In this document: positions 24,417 to 36,253 of the stretch, piece after piece
Layout of the letters: each line of letters opens with the position of its first letter
Numbering within the stretch: position 1 is the first letter of the stretch
Source of the DNA: Calycina herbarum
Taxonomy: Eukaryota > Ascomycota > Leotiomycetes > Helotiales > Pezizellaceae
Assembly: GCA_001414485.1 (NCBI GenBank)
Contig: LLEY01000012.1
Span: 310,001-374,000 of the forward strand
Direction of reading: 5' to 3'
DNA length: 64,000 bases
Notes under the pieces: generated by a model
Seen by the model: the letters and a program-made list of their open reading frames with translations, nothing else
What the model was told of the DNA's origin: nothing
Databases searched by the model: none
Made by a program: the position numbers and the translations under genes

Positions 24417-24874
24417 TATAAAGAAACTTAAACAAACTAAACAAAGGTAACTAAGTCTCGAAAGATTAGTATACAGGTAAGAAGTATAGATACGCTAGAT
24501 TGTTTACTTAGAAGTAAACTCGTTACTTATATCAACGATGTTAAATAAGATAATAAGATTAATAACTAAGTTAAGTATAAAGCTTCTATCTAATAGCAGA
24601 CGTGCTAGCTCTATATAGAACCTTTATACTACTCTAATTAGTATCTATCGCTCTAATTATATCTAACTCTCTTAGAAGTAGTTAGACCGATCTCCTCTAA
24701 TAAGCCTAAGTTACGTGTTATCTAACAGTCTTTCTAATAGTAAGATTCTAAAATTCTTAAATACCTTCGTATTACTAATTCTCTTCTATATTACCTTCTA
24801 TTTCCTAGATATTATATCTTATTCTATTAGAGCGCTATATAGACTACTTACTACGCGAAACGTGATTTGTAATA
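24417..24874 (-). repeat. 3' LTR of gypsy copy B
   Basis: 458 bp starting TATAAAGAAACTTAAAC and ending GATTTGTAATA, followed by the reversed polypurine tract CTATCCCCTTCTTAG. It aligns with the 5' LTR of the same copy at 40360-40823. Confidence 0.75.
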
Positions 24875-24959
24875 CTATCCCCTTCTTAGCCTAGCGTGTC
24901 TCTACGCTTTAAAACATAGCCTAAGAAATATTCGCTAGAAGGCTAGCGGCCTTCTCTTC

Positions 24960-25500
24960 CTCTTATTATAACTTCTATAGAAGTTAAATAACGAATATCT
25001 CTTTCTTAATATATAAAGAATTTCAGCTATAAAGTAGCTATATATTACTCTTTCTATACTAAAAATAATTGTCGCTGTATTATAACGACCTTCACTTCCC
25101 GTTGCTTAGAATACGTGTATACCGGTCGTTCTAACTATAATAGAAAACCTGAATTTGTTAATAGCTAAGAAGCTCTAGCTTGTTAAGAGGAAAAGTTAGA
25201 AGCTAAGAAGAAAGAAGCGATAGCGAAGATCCTCTGTCTTCGTAAACAAAAGAAATTCATTCAGCGTCGGCGGAATAATATATTAGCTTAGAGCTTCCGG
25301 TCCCTCGAGGAGCTAGATACTACTGAAGCAAAAGATAAGCAGGAGAAAGAAAGAAAGGAAGAGAACGAAAGAAGAAGAGACGAGGCTGCTCTTCCTACTT
25401 CTACCGACCCCGCCTTCGATCTAGGTCTTAACTCTGCTTTTCTTAAGTTCTTTTCTCTTAACTATGAAATATAGACAACCTTAGGTTTCGGCGGTAGAAC
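24960..25500 (+). pseudogene. Antisense accessory frame of gypsy copy B (Cys-rich plus coiled coil)
   Basis: This lies between the pol end and the 3' LTR of copy B but on the opposite strand to gag-pol. Reading the plus strand gives a Cys-bearing segment (NNCRC, then RCLE) at about 25070-25140. A strongly charged helix follows (EEKLEAKKKEAIAKIL, LRKQKKFIQRRR), then SLEELDTTEAKDK and an acidic tail ending near 25470. Only scattered TAG/TAA codons interrupt it, all explainable by C-to-T or G-to-A change. Similar frames lie antisense in copies A and D. The LRKQ...SLEELD pattern is like that of uncharacterised proteins of many ascomycetes, so this may be a captured gene. Function unknown. Confidence 0.55.
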
Positions 25501-28500
25501 TTCTAAAGTTCTCCTAAGTAATAGGTAAGGCTTCCTCTTAGCTTCTAAGTATTCTCTAAGTATAGGTAATTTAACTATTTAATTAAGTACTTAATCTATC
25601 CTCTAATAAGCCTATAGTTAAGAATCCTCTCGACTTTATACTTAGCGTTTAGGTTTACTAGTTAAATTTCTATAAGTAGAGCTAGTAGTACTCCTAGTAG
25701 TACTAGTTTAAATAAGAATATATAGAATACTAGGTAGATATTTATTATCTTTAGTAACGCTAGTTTATAATTTAAAGGTTCTCTAACTCGTTTGATTTTA
25801 AATAGTCCTAGTTTTTTATAGTCTAGTTTATTACTTAGTCTTTTTATATCGATGTTTTTTTATACTAAGTAGACTTTATCTCTCTTTTTTAGTATTAGCT
25901 TCTAACTACGTCGTTTATTATAGTAGTATATATTTCTTTCTACTATAAACTATAATTACTTTATAAGTTTCTTATATAGACTTTTGATTTTTAAGATCTA
26001 AATATAAGTAAGCTAATTATTAATAGTCGTAGATAATAGTTCTTAATATACTACTAATTTATATCTAAAGTTAGCGTAGAATAGTATAATAAGTATTATT
26101 TCTATTACTAAACTATTATAAGTAAACTATACTAGAGGTAGTAACTCTACCTAGTTATTCTACTAGTAGTTTATATAATAATAAAGGTATATTTCTACTA
26201 CTTAGTTTATACGTTTGTTTCCTCTATTTATTTATAGATAAAAAGCTATTAATAGCTTCCTTTTTACACCTAGTTGTTTTATAAGAGTGATCTAAAACTT
26301 AGAGGTAAAGAGTTTATCTCTGTCTAAGATTATTTCTTCTAGTAGCTTATATCTTAAAACTACTTCTCTTAGGAATATAAATACTAATTCCTTAGCTATA
26401 CTTGATTCTAAATAGAGTACTAGAACTATATACTTTATAAGCTATTCTATAATAACTAGGATTACGTTATACTTAACCTTTGTTATTAGATCCTTAGATT
26501 TTAATAGTTTAATAATAAAATCCTAAGATATCGATTTATAAGGTATTTATAGTATTAGAGTAGTATTTATCTATTTATAAGAAGTATAGTAGAAAGTCTT
26601 ATTCCTAGTATAAGTATTATATTCTACTATTACTTTCTTAACTATTATAGATAACTGATTAATATAGTAGTATTACCTTCTCTACTAGAGGGTTCTACGA
26701 ATTCCTTAGTAGCTATAAGTAGACGTAGTATAGTATTCTTATATAAACTCCTTTATCTATAAGCTAAGAACCTATAGTTTCTCTTTTATATACTAGTTAT
26801 AACTTTTATAAATACTCTAAATTTTATTTATCTAGATATTATTTATTACTACTATTTTATATATAGTAGGTACTAAGTCGCTGTTTTCGTTATACTTTAA
26901 TTTTACTATATTAATATATTTTTTATTTTCCTTATAACCTAGTTTCTAGCTTAGAGTATTAGCTTAAGCGTTACTTATTCTACTAATATATCGAATAATT
27001 ATCTTAAATTCTACTAAGGTTTTAGACTACCTAGCTAGGTGTCTTATAATAAGTTCCTTAGTTATAGTAAACGTTTTTAGATTCAAATAATTAGTAAGTA
27101 CTATTACTAGGTACGTTATACTCTAAAGGTAAATCCTCTATTCTTTAAGAGCTAGAACAATAGCTATTAATTCTTTATTATAAATACTATAGTTCTATTA
27201 TACTATATCGAAAGTTTTTAAGAAATATACTATAGATATAAGTTTTTCTATCTTATTTAGTTATAGATATATAGCGCTTACTACTATGTCTAAGACGTCT
27301 ATTTCTATTATACTTAGTTTCTTATAATTAAAATTATATAGAATAGGTTTTATTATAAACTATTCTTTGATTTCTTAAAAGGCCTTTTTAGCCTTCTTAT
27401 CTTAGATAAAAGTTATAGCTTTTCTAGTTAGTATTAATATAGGTTTTATAATCTTTATATAGTCTTTAATAAATAGTTAATAGAAATTAGCAAATCTTAA
27501 GAAGGATTATATATCTTTAACGTTTTTTAGTAATTCCTATTTAATAACTATATAGATCTTTTCTAGATCTATTTCTATTTTTTCTAAGCTAAATACCTAT
27601 TTAAGAAAGAGAGTTTTCTTAACTTTAAACTTATATTTTAAGAGTTTTAGATAAGAGTCTACTTTAGTAAGTCTCTATAAGACTTCTTTTATATAGCTTT
27701 TATATTCTTCTAGATTTTCTAAGAAAATTAATATATTATCTAGGTAATATATAATAGTTACTCTTAGAAGATCCTCTAGAATACTATTATTCTATCTCTA
27801 ATAAGTAGCTAGTATATTAGTTAAACTAAAAGATATTACTATATACTTATAGAGTTCTAATAGTAAGACAAATATAGTCTTCTATTCATAGCCTGTCTTA
27901 ATTCTAATTAATCTATAGACGTTCTATTAATCTAGTTTTATAAATTTCTTTACCTAGCCTAGCTTATTCTATAAGTACTAGCCGGTTAGTAATAAGTAAG
28001 CGTTCTTAATTATTATATTATTTAATTCTCTATAATTAATATATACTTATCTATTTAGATCGTCCTTTTTCTTAATAATAAGTATATTTAAAGAGATAAG
28101 TAATTTAGATTTTCGAATATATCTCTTCTTTATTCCTTATTAGATATAACTTTCTAATAAAGCTAAGTTATTCTAATTATATAGTTAAAGCTTCTACTTT
28201 CTAAGGTTATAACTCTCTATTAATTTAATCTTATAATCTTTTAGCTAATATTTAGAAAGAGTATATATATCTTCTAGGTCTTTGAATAATCTTATAAATT
28301 CTCTATACTATATAGGTATTTTGTTATTAGTTTTCTTACTAACCTATAAAGAACCTTAGATAAGGTGTTCTAGTACTTTAGAAAAGGTAGTACTAATCTT
28401 ATTCTAGCTTTAAAGTTATAAATATAAGCCTATATATTTATATTAACTAAAGGTTATTATTCTAGCTTTCTAGTTAATTTCTAGATTATATTTCTAAATC

Positions 28501-28884
28501 TATAGTATACTAAGTATTACTTTCTTACTTCCTATTTTAATAATATTAAATTATATATCTAAATAGTATTCTTCGATATTAACTTTTATTAGAATAGTTT
28601 ACTAATTAATAATCCTATTCTAGTATATAATATCTATTCTATTAACTACTTCTAATTAATATAGTCTTATTCCTTTAATTAAGACGTTTAGCTTCTTTTA
28701 AGCTATTAAAGAAATAAAGTTACCTATTACTTCTATATCTATTATAACTTATAACTTTTTCTCTTATATTTCTATAGTTATTACTAACTGTTTTTCTTCT
28801 AAGATAGTATTTAATTTTACTTTAATATATTAGACTTTAAAGAATCGATTTTTCTAATTAAATTTTCGTTCTTTCTTACTTCTA

Positions 28885-29346
28885 TATTACAAACCACGGT
28901 TACGTAGTAAGTAGTCTAGACAGCGTTCTAATAAGATAAGATATAACATCTAAGAATAGAAGATAACATAGGAGGAAATCAGTAATACGAAGGACATTTG
29001 GAATTTCAGAATCTTACTATTATAGTAATATTAGAAGTCACGTGTAGTCATGTGACGTGATCGCCTACATCGCTCTAATCGTCTTAATCGCGAGCGACGC
29101 GAGCGACGCGAGCGATATAAGTAATATACTTAGGAATAAAGGTTCTATATAAGACTAGCACGTCTGCTATTAGATAGGAGCTTCGTACTCAACTTTAGTT
29201 ATTAATCTTATTATCTTATTTAATATCTTTAATATAAGTAACGAGTTTACTTCTAAGTAAACAACTCGGTATATCTATACTTCTTACTTATATACTAACC
29301 TTTAAGACTTAGTCACCTTTGTTTAGTTTATTTAAGTTTCGTTATA
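28885..29346 (+). repeat. 5' LTR of gypsy copy A
   Basis: 462 bp, starting TATTACAAACCACGG (a TG start turned to TA by RIP) and ending GTTTCGTTATA. It contains a CG-rich patch at 29076-29125 built of GCGACGCGA/GCGATATAA-like 9-mers. It is less mutated than the 3' LTR at several CA/TG sites, for example CACGTGTAGTCATGTG at 29039-29054. Confidence 0.88.
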
Positions 29347-32300
29347 CTTTAAGCACCTGCTTAGAAGTTTAGTCGCCATAGCTCTAGCAACCCCCGTAGC
29401 AGCTAGCTTGAATATTAGTTAAGTTAACGTTGTAGGAACATCTAGAAGTGTTACTAGAAGAACACCTACTAGTATACAGTTAACTAGGAACGACGACAAT
29501 GTTAGTATACTAGATATACCTAAGCTCTATAAGGTCGAAGCACTTAAGTCTATTAAAGTTAAGATACTAGATATATATTATAGGAAGTAAAAGGAACTTA
29601 ACTTATTCTTTCTCTAAATAAACATCTACTTTAACTTTAACTCTAATAAGTTTAAAAGCAATTATAACTTATAAACTATCTTTGCTATCTTCTACCTTAG
29701 GGGATTAGTATTAGAATAGGCTTAGCTATACTTAGAGGACTTCTTTAAGAATAAGAATAAAGATAGAAAGATAGAATTAACTAAGATTATATTTAAATCT
29801 TAGAGAAGATTTAAAGTAACTATTAGGAAAGTTTTTAGAGACTTTAATATAATCTAAATAGCTATATATAAGCTTTTAGAGTTATATTAAACCGAATTAG
29901 TAATAAATTATACTAATAAATTTTAATATTATAAGACGAAGTTAGAATAAGATACTATCGCTCTTATAGAACTCTTTTATAGAAGATTAAAGGTATATAT
30001 TTATAAGGAAATAGCTAAGTAGAATATATAATTCTTAACTATTATAGGTATAATTAAGGAAGTTGTCTAACTAGATAACTGTTTATATAAATTTAGAAAG
30101 AGTAACCTTAGATACGAGGAAAAGAGTAAAGAGTTAGAGAAGTAGAAGCACTCTTATACTAATAAACATAGTAAGGAGGTAAATACTATATAGAAGAAAA
30201 CCTTTCTAAAGAAAGAAGGACTTTCCTAAGAAGAGTGAAATCGTCGACGTAAGTAGAACTTATATTATAATTATAGCCTACTAGGTTATAGAGTAAATAA
30301 GTATAGTAAGAAGAAAGACTCTAAGAGAAAGAAATAAATTAATACTACTATTTAATAATAGGTAGTCTTAACTAATTATATTAAACTTATAGATAAGAAG
30401 CTTAAAGTACGAGGATATAGAACCTAGATTAAAAATAATAAAAGAGTTAATAGTATTTAAGATACTAATAATAATAAAGATCTACTTCTTAAAGAATATT
30501 ATAATATATAATTAGTAATAGAATCTAAGTAACCTTTTTAAGTAGAATATAAATTACTACTATTAACTAGTTCTTTAGAGATATTAGACTTATCTTCTAG
30601 TATAGAAGAAGAAGTTAGAAATAAAGACTCTAAAGTTAGAGAAACTTAGGCTTTTATTAAAATATTTAAATAAGAGAATTAATAGATATATATTAATAAC
30701 TAGAAACTAGACTTCTAGAGTCCTTATATAATATAAGAAGTTAACTTAACTATCTTAATAATATATATAGTTATAAGTAATAACTCTAAAATAATAACTC
30801 TAGTTAGTCTAATTACTAGATAGAAAACTATTAAAGAGAAAGAACTAGAACGTAAATAATAACTAGTTAAAAAACCTAGCTACTCTAAAGTAGAGGATAT
30901 ATAGAGAATATATAATATTTTAAATAAGATTAGTATATAGATATAGCAAGTTCTAATAGGATTTAAGAGACGAATTAAAACCCCTTTCCTTAGAACGCTA
31001 CTTAAAGATATTATACTAAAGGAATTTAAGTAATATATTATAGTTATATTAATTAGAAATAATAGGCTAGTATTTAAAAAATACAACTTATAATAACTAT
31101 TTAGTATACTATTCTAGGAGTAAAGGGAGCTCGATATAACTAGATAGACTAAAATAGAACTAAAAGAATTATACTATCTATTAATAGGAGAACTATAGTT
31201 TATAGAAATAGTATAGGAAACAATAGTATAATAGATATAATATAAACTAAGTCTAACCTTAGACTAGTTATTATAGAAACGGTTTAAAGGAATATTACTA
31301 AAACCTACTAGAATAGTAGAATATTATTAGATATATAAAGTAGTATTATTAGATAAAGAAGGAGTAGTATTCTTTCCTTAGTCCTAGATTTAGATAGTTA
31401 AGGAAAAGAATTTAAGAGACTATATATTTAAGGTTTATTATATAAAACCAGAGATAAGTATACTAGAGGCTACTTTAGATTATCTATATATAGAAGAACT
31501 ATAGTCTATAGAAGCTATTTTAGAAACTAGTTATAAATAGATCTAATATAATTATAAAAAAATACTAAAACGATTTATAAGAGGAATTCCTAAAACTATA
31601 GAAATCGTAGAATATAGATTAGTATATAAGATAGTATATACTAATAAGGAAAGAGTAAGATTCTTTCTATAGTATAAGAACGAGGAGAGAAAGAATTATA
31701 ATTAAGAAAATCGATCTTTCGAAGTCTAATATATTAAAGTAAAATTAAATACTACTTTAAGAGAAAGATAGTTAGTAATAACTATAGAAATAAGAGAGAG
31801 AAAGTTATAAGTTATAATAGACTTAGGAGTAATAGGTAACTTTATCTCTTTAATAGCTTAGAAGAAGTTGAATATTCTAATTAAAAGGATAAGACTATAT
31901 TAACTAAGAGTAGTTAATAGAATAGATATTATATATTAAAATAGGATTATTAATTAGTAAACTATTCTAATAAAAGTTAATATTAAAGAATACTACTTAA
32001 ATATATAATTTAATATTATTAAAATAAGAAGTAAAGAAGTAATACTTAGTATACTATAGATTTAGGAATATAATCTAGAAATCGACTAAAAAGCTAGAAT
32101 AATAACTTTTAGTTAATATAAATACAAGGGTTCGCGTTTATAACTTTAAGACTAGAACGAGGTTAGTACTACCTCTTTTAAAGCGCTAGGACACCTTATC
32201 TAAGGTCCTCTACAGGTTAGTAAGAAAGCTGATAACGAAATACCTATATAGTATAGAGAATTTAAGACTTTATTCAAAAACCTAGAAGACTTATAAGCTT

Positions 32301-35070
32301 TGCTAGAATATTACTTATAAGATTATAAGATTAAATTAAAAGAGGGTTATTACCTCTTAAAGTAGAAGCTTCAGTTATATAACTAGAAAAGCTTATAAAG
32401 AATAGAAAGTTATATAAAAGAAGGTATTAAGAAAGAATATATTAGAAAATCTAAGTTACTAATTATCTTAAATATACTTATTATTAAGAAAAAAGATAAC
32501 CTAGATAAGAGAGTATATATTAATTACTAAGAAGTAAATTATACTATACTTAAGAACACTTATCTACTACTACCTAGCTAATACTTATAAGATAAGTTAG
32601 ATAAGGTAGTATAATTTACGAAATTAGATTAATAAAACGCTTATAAACTAATATAAATAAAAGTTAGAGACGAATAGAAGACAGTATTCGCCTTACTATC
32701 AGGTCTTTATAAATATATAGTTATACTAGCTATATATTAGAGATAAAATAATAATATTTTAAGAGATCTTCTAAGAGTAATAGTAATCTATTACCTAGAT
32801 AATATCTTAATCTTCTTAGAAAAAGAAGAAGAATATAAAGGACATATTAAAGAGGTTTTATAATAACTTATAAAAGTAAACTCTTAGTTAAAACTCTTGA
32901 AATACGAGTTTAGAATAACTTAGATACTTTTCCTAGGATAGGTATTTAGCTTAGAGAAAATAGAAATAGATCTAGCAAAGATCTAAGACATCTTAAACTA
33001 GAAGTTACTAGAGAATATAAAAGATATATAATCCTTCCTTAGATTTATAAACTTCTATTATCTGTTTATATAAGACTATATAAAGATTACTAAACTAATA
33101 ATAATACTAGTTAAGAAAGCTATTAAATTTATTTAGAATAAATAAGCTAAGAGCGTCTTTTAAAAGATTAAAGTAAGGTTTATAGAAAAACCTATTCTAT
33201 ATAACTTTAATATAGAAAAACTAAGTACGATTAAAATAGACGCCTTAGATATATTAGTAGATACGATTTACCTATAACTAAATAAAAAAGGAAAACTTAT
33301 ATCTATTATATATTATTCTAAAACGTTTAACCTAGTATAGTAAAACTATAGTATCTTTAATAAAGAATTACTTACTATAGTATTAGCTTTAGAATACTAG
33401 AGAATTTATTTATAGCTAGTAAAATACTAAGTTACGATTTTATCTAACTATAAGAATCTTAGAACGTTTATAATAACTAAGGAACTTATAACTAAATAGT
33501 TAACTAGATAGATAGAAATATTAGAAGGATTTAATATTATTATTTAATATATAAAAGGAACGTTAAATACTTAAGCTAATATTCTTAGCTAGAAACCTAG
33601 ATATAAGAGAAATAAAGAGTATAAGAAGATTATAATCTTAAAAACTCTTAAGAATAGAGACTTAGTATCTACTATATATGAAATAGTAGTAACGAATAAT
33701 ATCTAGATAAATAAAATTTAAAATATATATAAAGGTTATAACTAGTATATAAAAGGGAAATTATAAGTCCCTAGCTTATATATAAAAGAATTTATATAAG
33801 AATACTATACTATACCTACTTATAGCTACTAAGGAATTCGTAGAACTCTCTAAAGAATAAGATAATACTACTATATTAATCAGTTATCTATAATAGTTAA
33901 AGAGGTAATAGTAGAATATAATACCTATACTAGGAATAAAGCTTCCTACTATACTCTTTATAGACAGATAAATACTACTTTAATACTATAAATATCTTAG
34001 AAATTAATATCTATAGATTTTATTATTAAATTACTAAAATCTAAAGATTTAATAATAAGAGTTAAGTATAATATAATCCTAGTTATTATAGAATAACTTA
34101 TAAAATTTATAATTTTAATAGTATATATAAAGTTAAGTATAGCTAAGGAATTAGTATTCGTATTCCTTAGAGAAGTAGTCTTAAAATATAGACTATCTAA
34201 AGAAATACTCTTAGATAGAGATAAACTCTTTACCTCTAAATTTTAGATCGCTCTTATAGAACGACTAGGTGTGAAAAGAAAGCTTTCAATAGCTTTTCAC
34301 TCTTAGATAAATAGAGGAAACGAACGTATAAACTAAGTAGTAGAAATATACTTTTATTATTATATAAACTACTAATAAAACAACTAAGTAGAGCTATTAC
34401 CTTTAGTATAGTTTACCTATAACAGTTTAGTAATAGAAATAATACTTATTATACTATTCTATACTAACTTTAGATATAAATTATTAGTATATTAAGAACC
34501 GCTATCTACGACTATCGACAACTAACTTGCTTATATTTACGTCTTAAAAATTAAAGAGCTATATAAGGAACTTATAAAGGATTTGTAATTTATAGCTAAA
34601 AGAAATACGTACTACTATAACAAACGACGTAGTTAAGAGCTAATACTAAAAAAGAGGGATAAAGTCTACTTAGTATAAAAAAACATTAATACGAAAAGAC
34701 TAAGTAATAAACTAGATTATAAAAAACTTAGACTATTTAAAATTAAATAAGTTAAGAGATCTTTAAATTATAAACTAGCGTTATTAAAAATAATAAACAT
34801 CTACCTAGTATTCTATATATCCTTACTTAAACTAGTACTACTAGGAGTACTACTAGCTCTAATTATAGAAATTTAACTAGTAAACCTAAATACTAAGTAC
34901 GAAGTTAAGAGGATTCTTAACTATAAACTAGTTAGAGGATAAGTTAAGTACTTAATTAAATAGTTAGATTACTTATACTTAGAAAATACTTAGGAGCTAA
35001 AAAGTAATCTTAACTATTACTTAGAGAAACTTTAGAAGTTCTACTACTAAAACCTAGGGTTATCTATATC
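29347..35070 (+). pseudogene. gag-pol of gypsy copy A, RIP-inactivated
   Basis: Degraded single polyprotein region. The gag core (about 29550-29770) keeps RKxKELNLFFLxINIYF and YLRGLVLE, typical of Ty3/gypsy Gag, ahead of the zinc knuckle. The protease site reads IDLGVIGNFI, where a DSGA-type site is expected. RT has YYLDNILIF, and RNase H keeps SNYKNLRTF from the DHKNL motif. Integrase keeps DRDKLFTSKF and AFHS at 34215-34310. The C-terminus keeps a chromodomain-like block (YEVKRILNYKLV, near 34900). Many in-frame TAA and TAG codons occur, mostly at former Gln and Trp positions. Confidence 0.85.
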
Positions 35071-35074
35071 TTAT

Positions 35075-35700
35075 AGTTAGAAGAGAAAGCCTTAAGAAAA
35101 GCTGAATTAAGAGTTAGCTTAGTAATAAAAGCAGGGTTACTAGAAGAAGAAGGGGCCGCTAGCTAAGCGATCTCTAATTCCCTCTCTTCTTTCTCCTTCT
35201 CTACTCTTTTCTTCTTATCAGCTTTATTAAGCTCTTATAAGTTAGTAAGACTACGACGGAGTATCTCTTACTCCTACTCTATAAGAAAGCGTTATTATTT
35301 TCGTAGGTAAAGGATTTTCTATATAGCTTCTTCTTAAACCTTATAAGCTATCTCTTCCTTCTACTATAACTACTACTTCTAGGTATTAATAGATTTCTAC
35401 TTAAAAATTAAAAGTATTTAATTTTATGATTTAATATTATAAGATTTACTCTTCCTAGTATACTTAGAGTATTTAAAACTACTAGGAACGCTAATATATC
35501 GACAACTAGTTTTTGTATTTATATAATAAGTATAAGGAATTATTTTATATTTTAAACGTTTGATTTAAAAAGTGTTAAAAGTTCTATATTATTTAAGCTT
35601 ATCTTTTAAAAGAGGTGTTAATAACATAATAGGAACTAGGAAGACTACTAGCCTCTTAACGATATTTTCTTAAGCTATACTTAAGCGTAGAGACACGCTA
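35075..35700 (-). pseudogene. Antisense accessory frame of gypsy copy A
   Basis: Between the chromodomain end and the 3' LTR the minus strand keeps the charged coiled-coil frame seen in copies B and D. It reads KILYLRK, then RFLIE, EILRRSLTNL, ELNKADKKKRVEKEKEE, then a Ser/Pro segment toward 35100. Stops are RIP-type (TAA/TAG). It runs opposite to gag-pol of its own element, as in copy B. The upstream Cys-rich part is too degraded to place exactly. Confidence 0.5.
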
Positions 35701-35717
35701 GTCTAAGAAGGGGATAG

Positions 35718-36179
35718 TATTATAAACCACGGTTATATAGTAAGTAGTCTAGACAACGTTCTAATAAGATAAGATATAACATCCGAGAATAGAAGGTAAT
35801 ATAGAAGGAAATCAGTAATACAAAGGATATTTAGAATTTCAAGATCTTACTATTATAGTAATATTAGAAGTCATATATAGTTATATAACATAATCGCCTA
35901 CATTGCTCTAATCGTCTTAATCGCAAGCGATATAAGCAACGCGAGCGATATAAGCGATATACTTAGGAATAAAGGTTCTATATAAGACTAGCACGTCTGC
36001 TATTAGATAGAAGCTTCGTACTTAACTTTAGTTATCAATCTTATTATCTTATTTAACATCCTTAATATAAGTAACAAGTTCACTTCTAAGTAAACAACCC
36101 GGCGTATCTATACTTCTTACCTATATACTAACCTTCGAGACTTAGTTACCTTTGTTTAGTTCGTTTGAGTTTCGTTATA
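35718..36179 (+). repeat. 3' LTR of gypsy copy A
   Basis: 462 bp, the same length as the 5' LTR, starting TATTATAAACCACGG after the polypurine tract and ending GTTTCGTTATA at the TTCTA target duplication. The internal 9-mer repeat reads AGCGATATAAGCGATATA at 35948-35965, a different arrangement from the 5' LTR. Confidence 0.9.
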
Positions 36180-36253
36180 TTCTATACTATAGAAAGAATC
36201 TTACTCTTTTCTAGTCTACGTATACTACCTCGTATACTAGTTAATATTCTATA

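Larger units (their letters stand above)
28885..36179 (+). mobile_element. Complete Ty3/gypsy chromovirus copy A inserted in copy B
   Basis: This full-length 7295-bp retrotransposon has two 462-bp LTRs and a perfect 5-bp target duplication, TTCTA (28880-28884 and 36180-36184). The flanking sequence of copy B rejoins across it. The forward order is gag, zinc knuckle (about 30255-30300), protease (about 31813), RT (about 32790) and RNase H (about 33440). Integrase (about 34215) and chromodomain (about 34890-35050) follow. The polypurine tract AGAAGGGGATAG precedes the 3' LTR. Conserved residues show RIP changes: zinc-knuckle Cys and His are Tyr, and YLDD reads YLDN. The copy cannot encode active proteins. 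Confidence 0.92.

Noticed and set aside
30880..31086. Long hydrophobic minus-strand frame in the AT-rich block (similar cases at 10818-11075 and 14796-14990)
   Set aside because: These frames are antisense or out of frame to recognisable transposon coding, and their Leu/Ile/Tyr-rich content is a by-product of AT richness.
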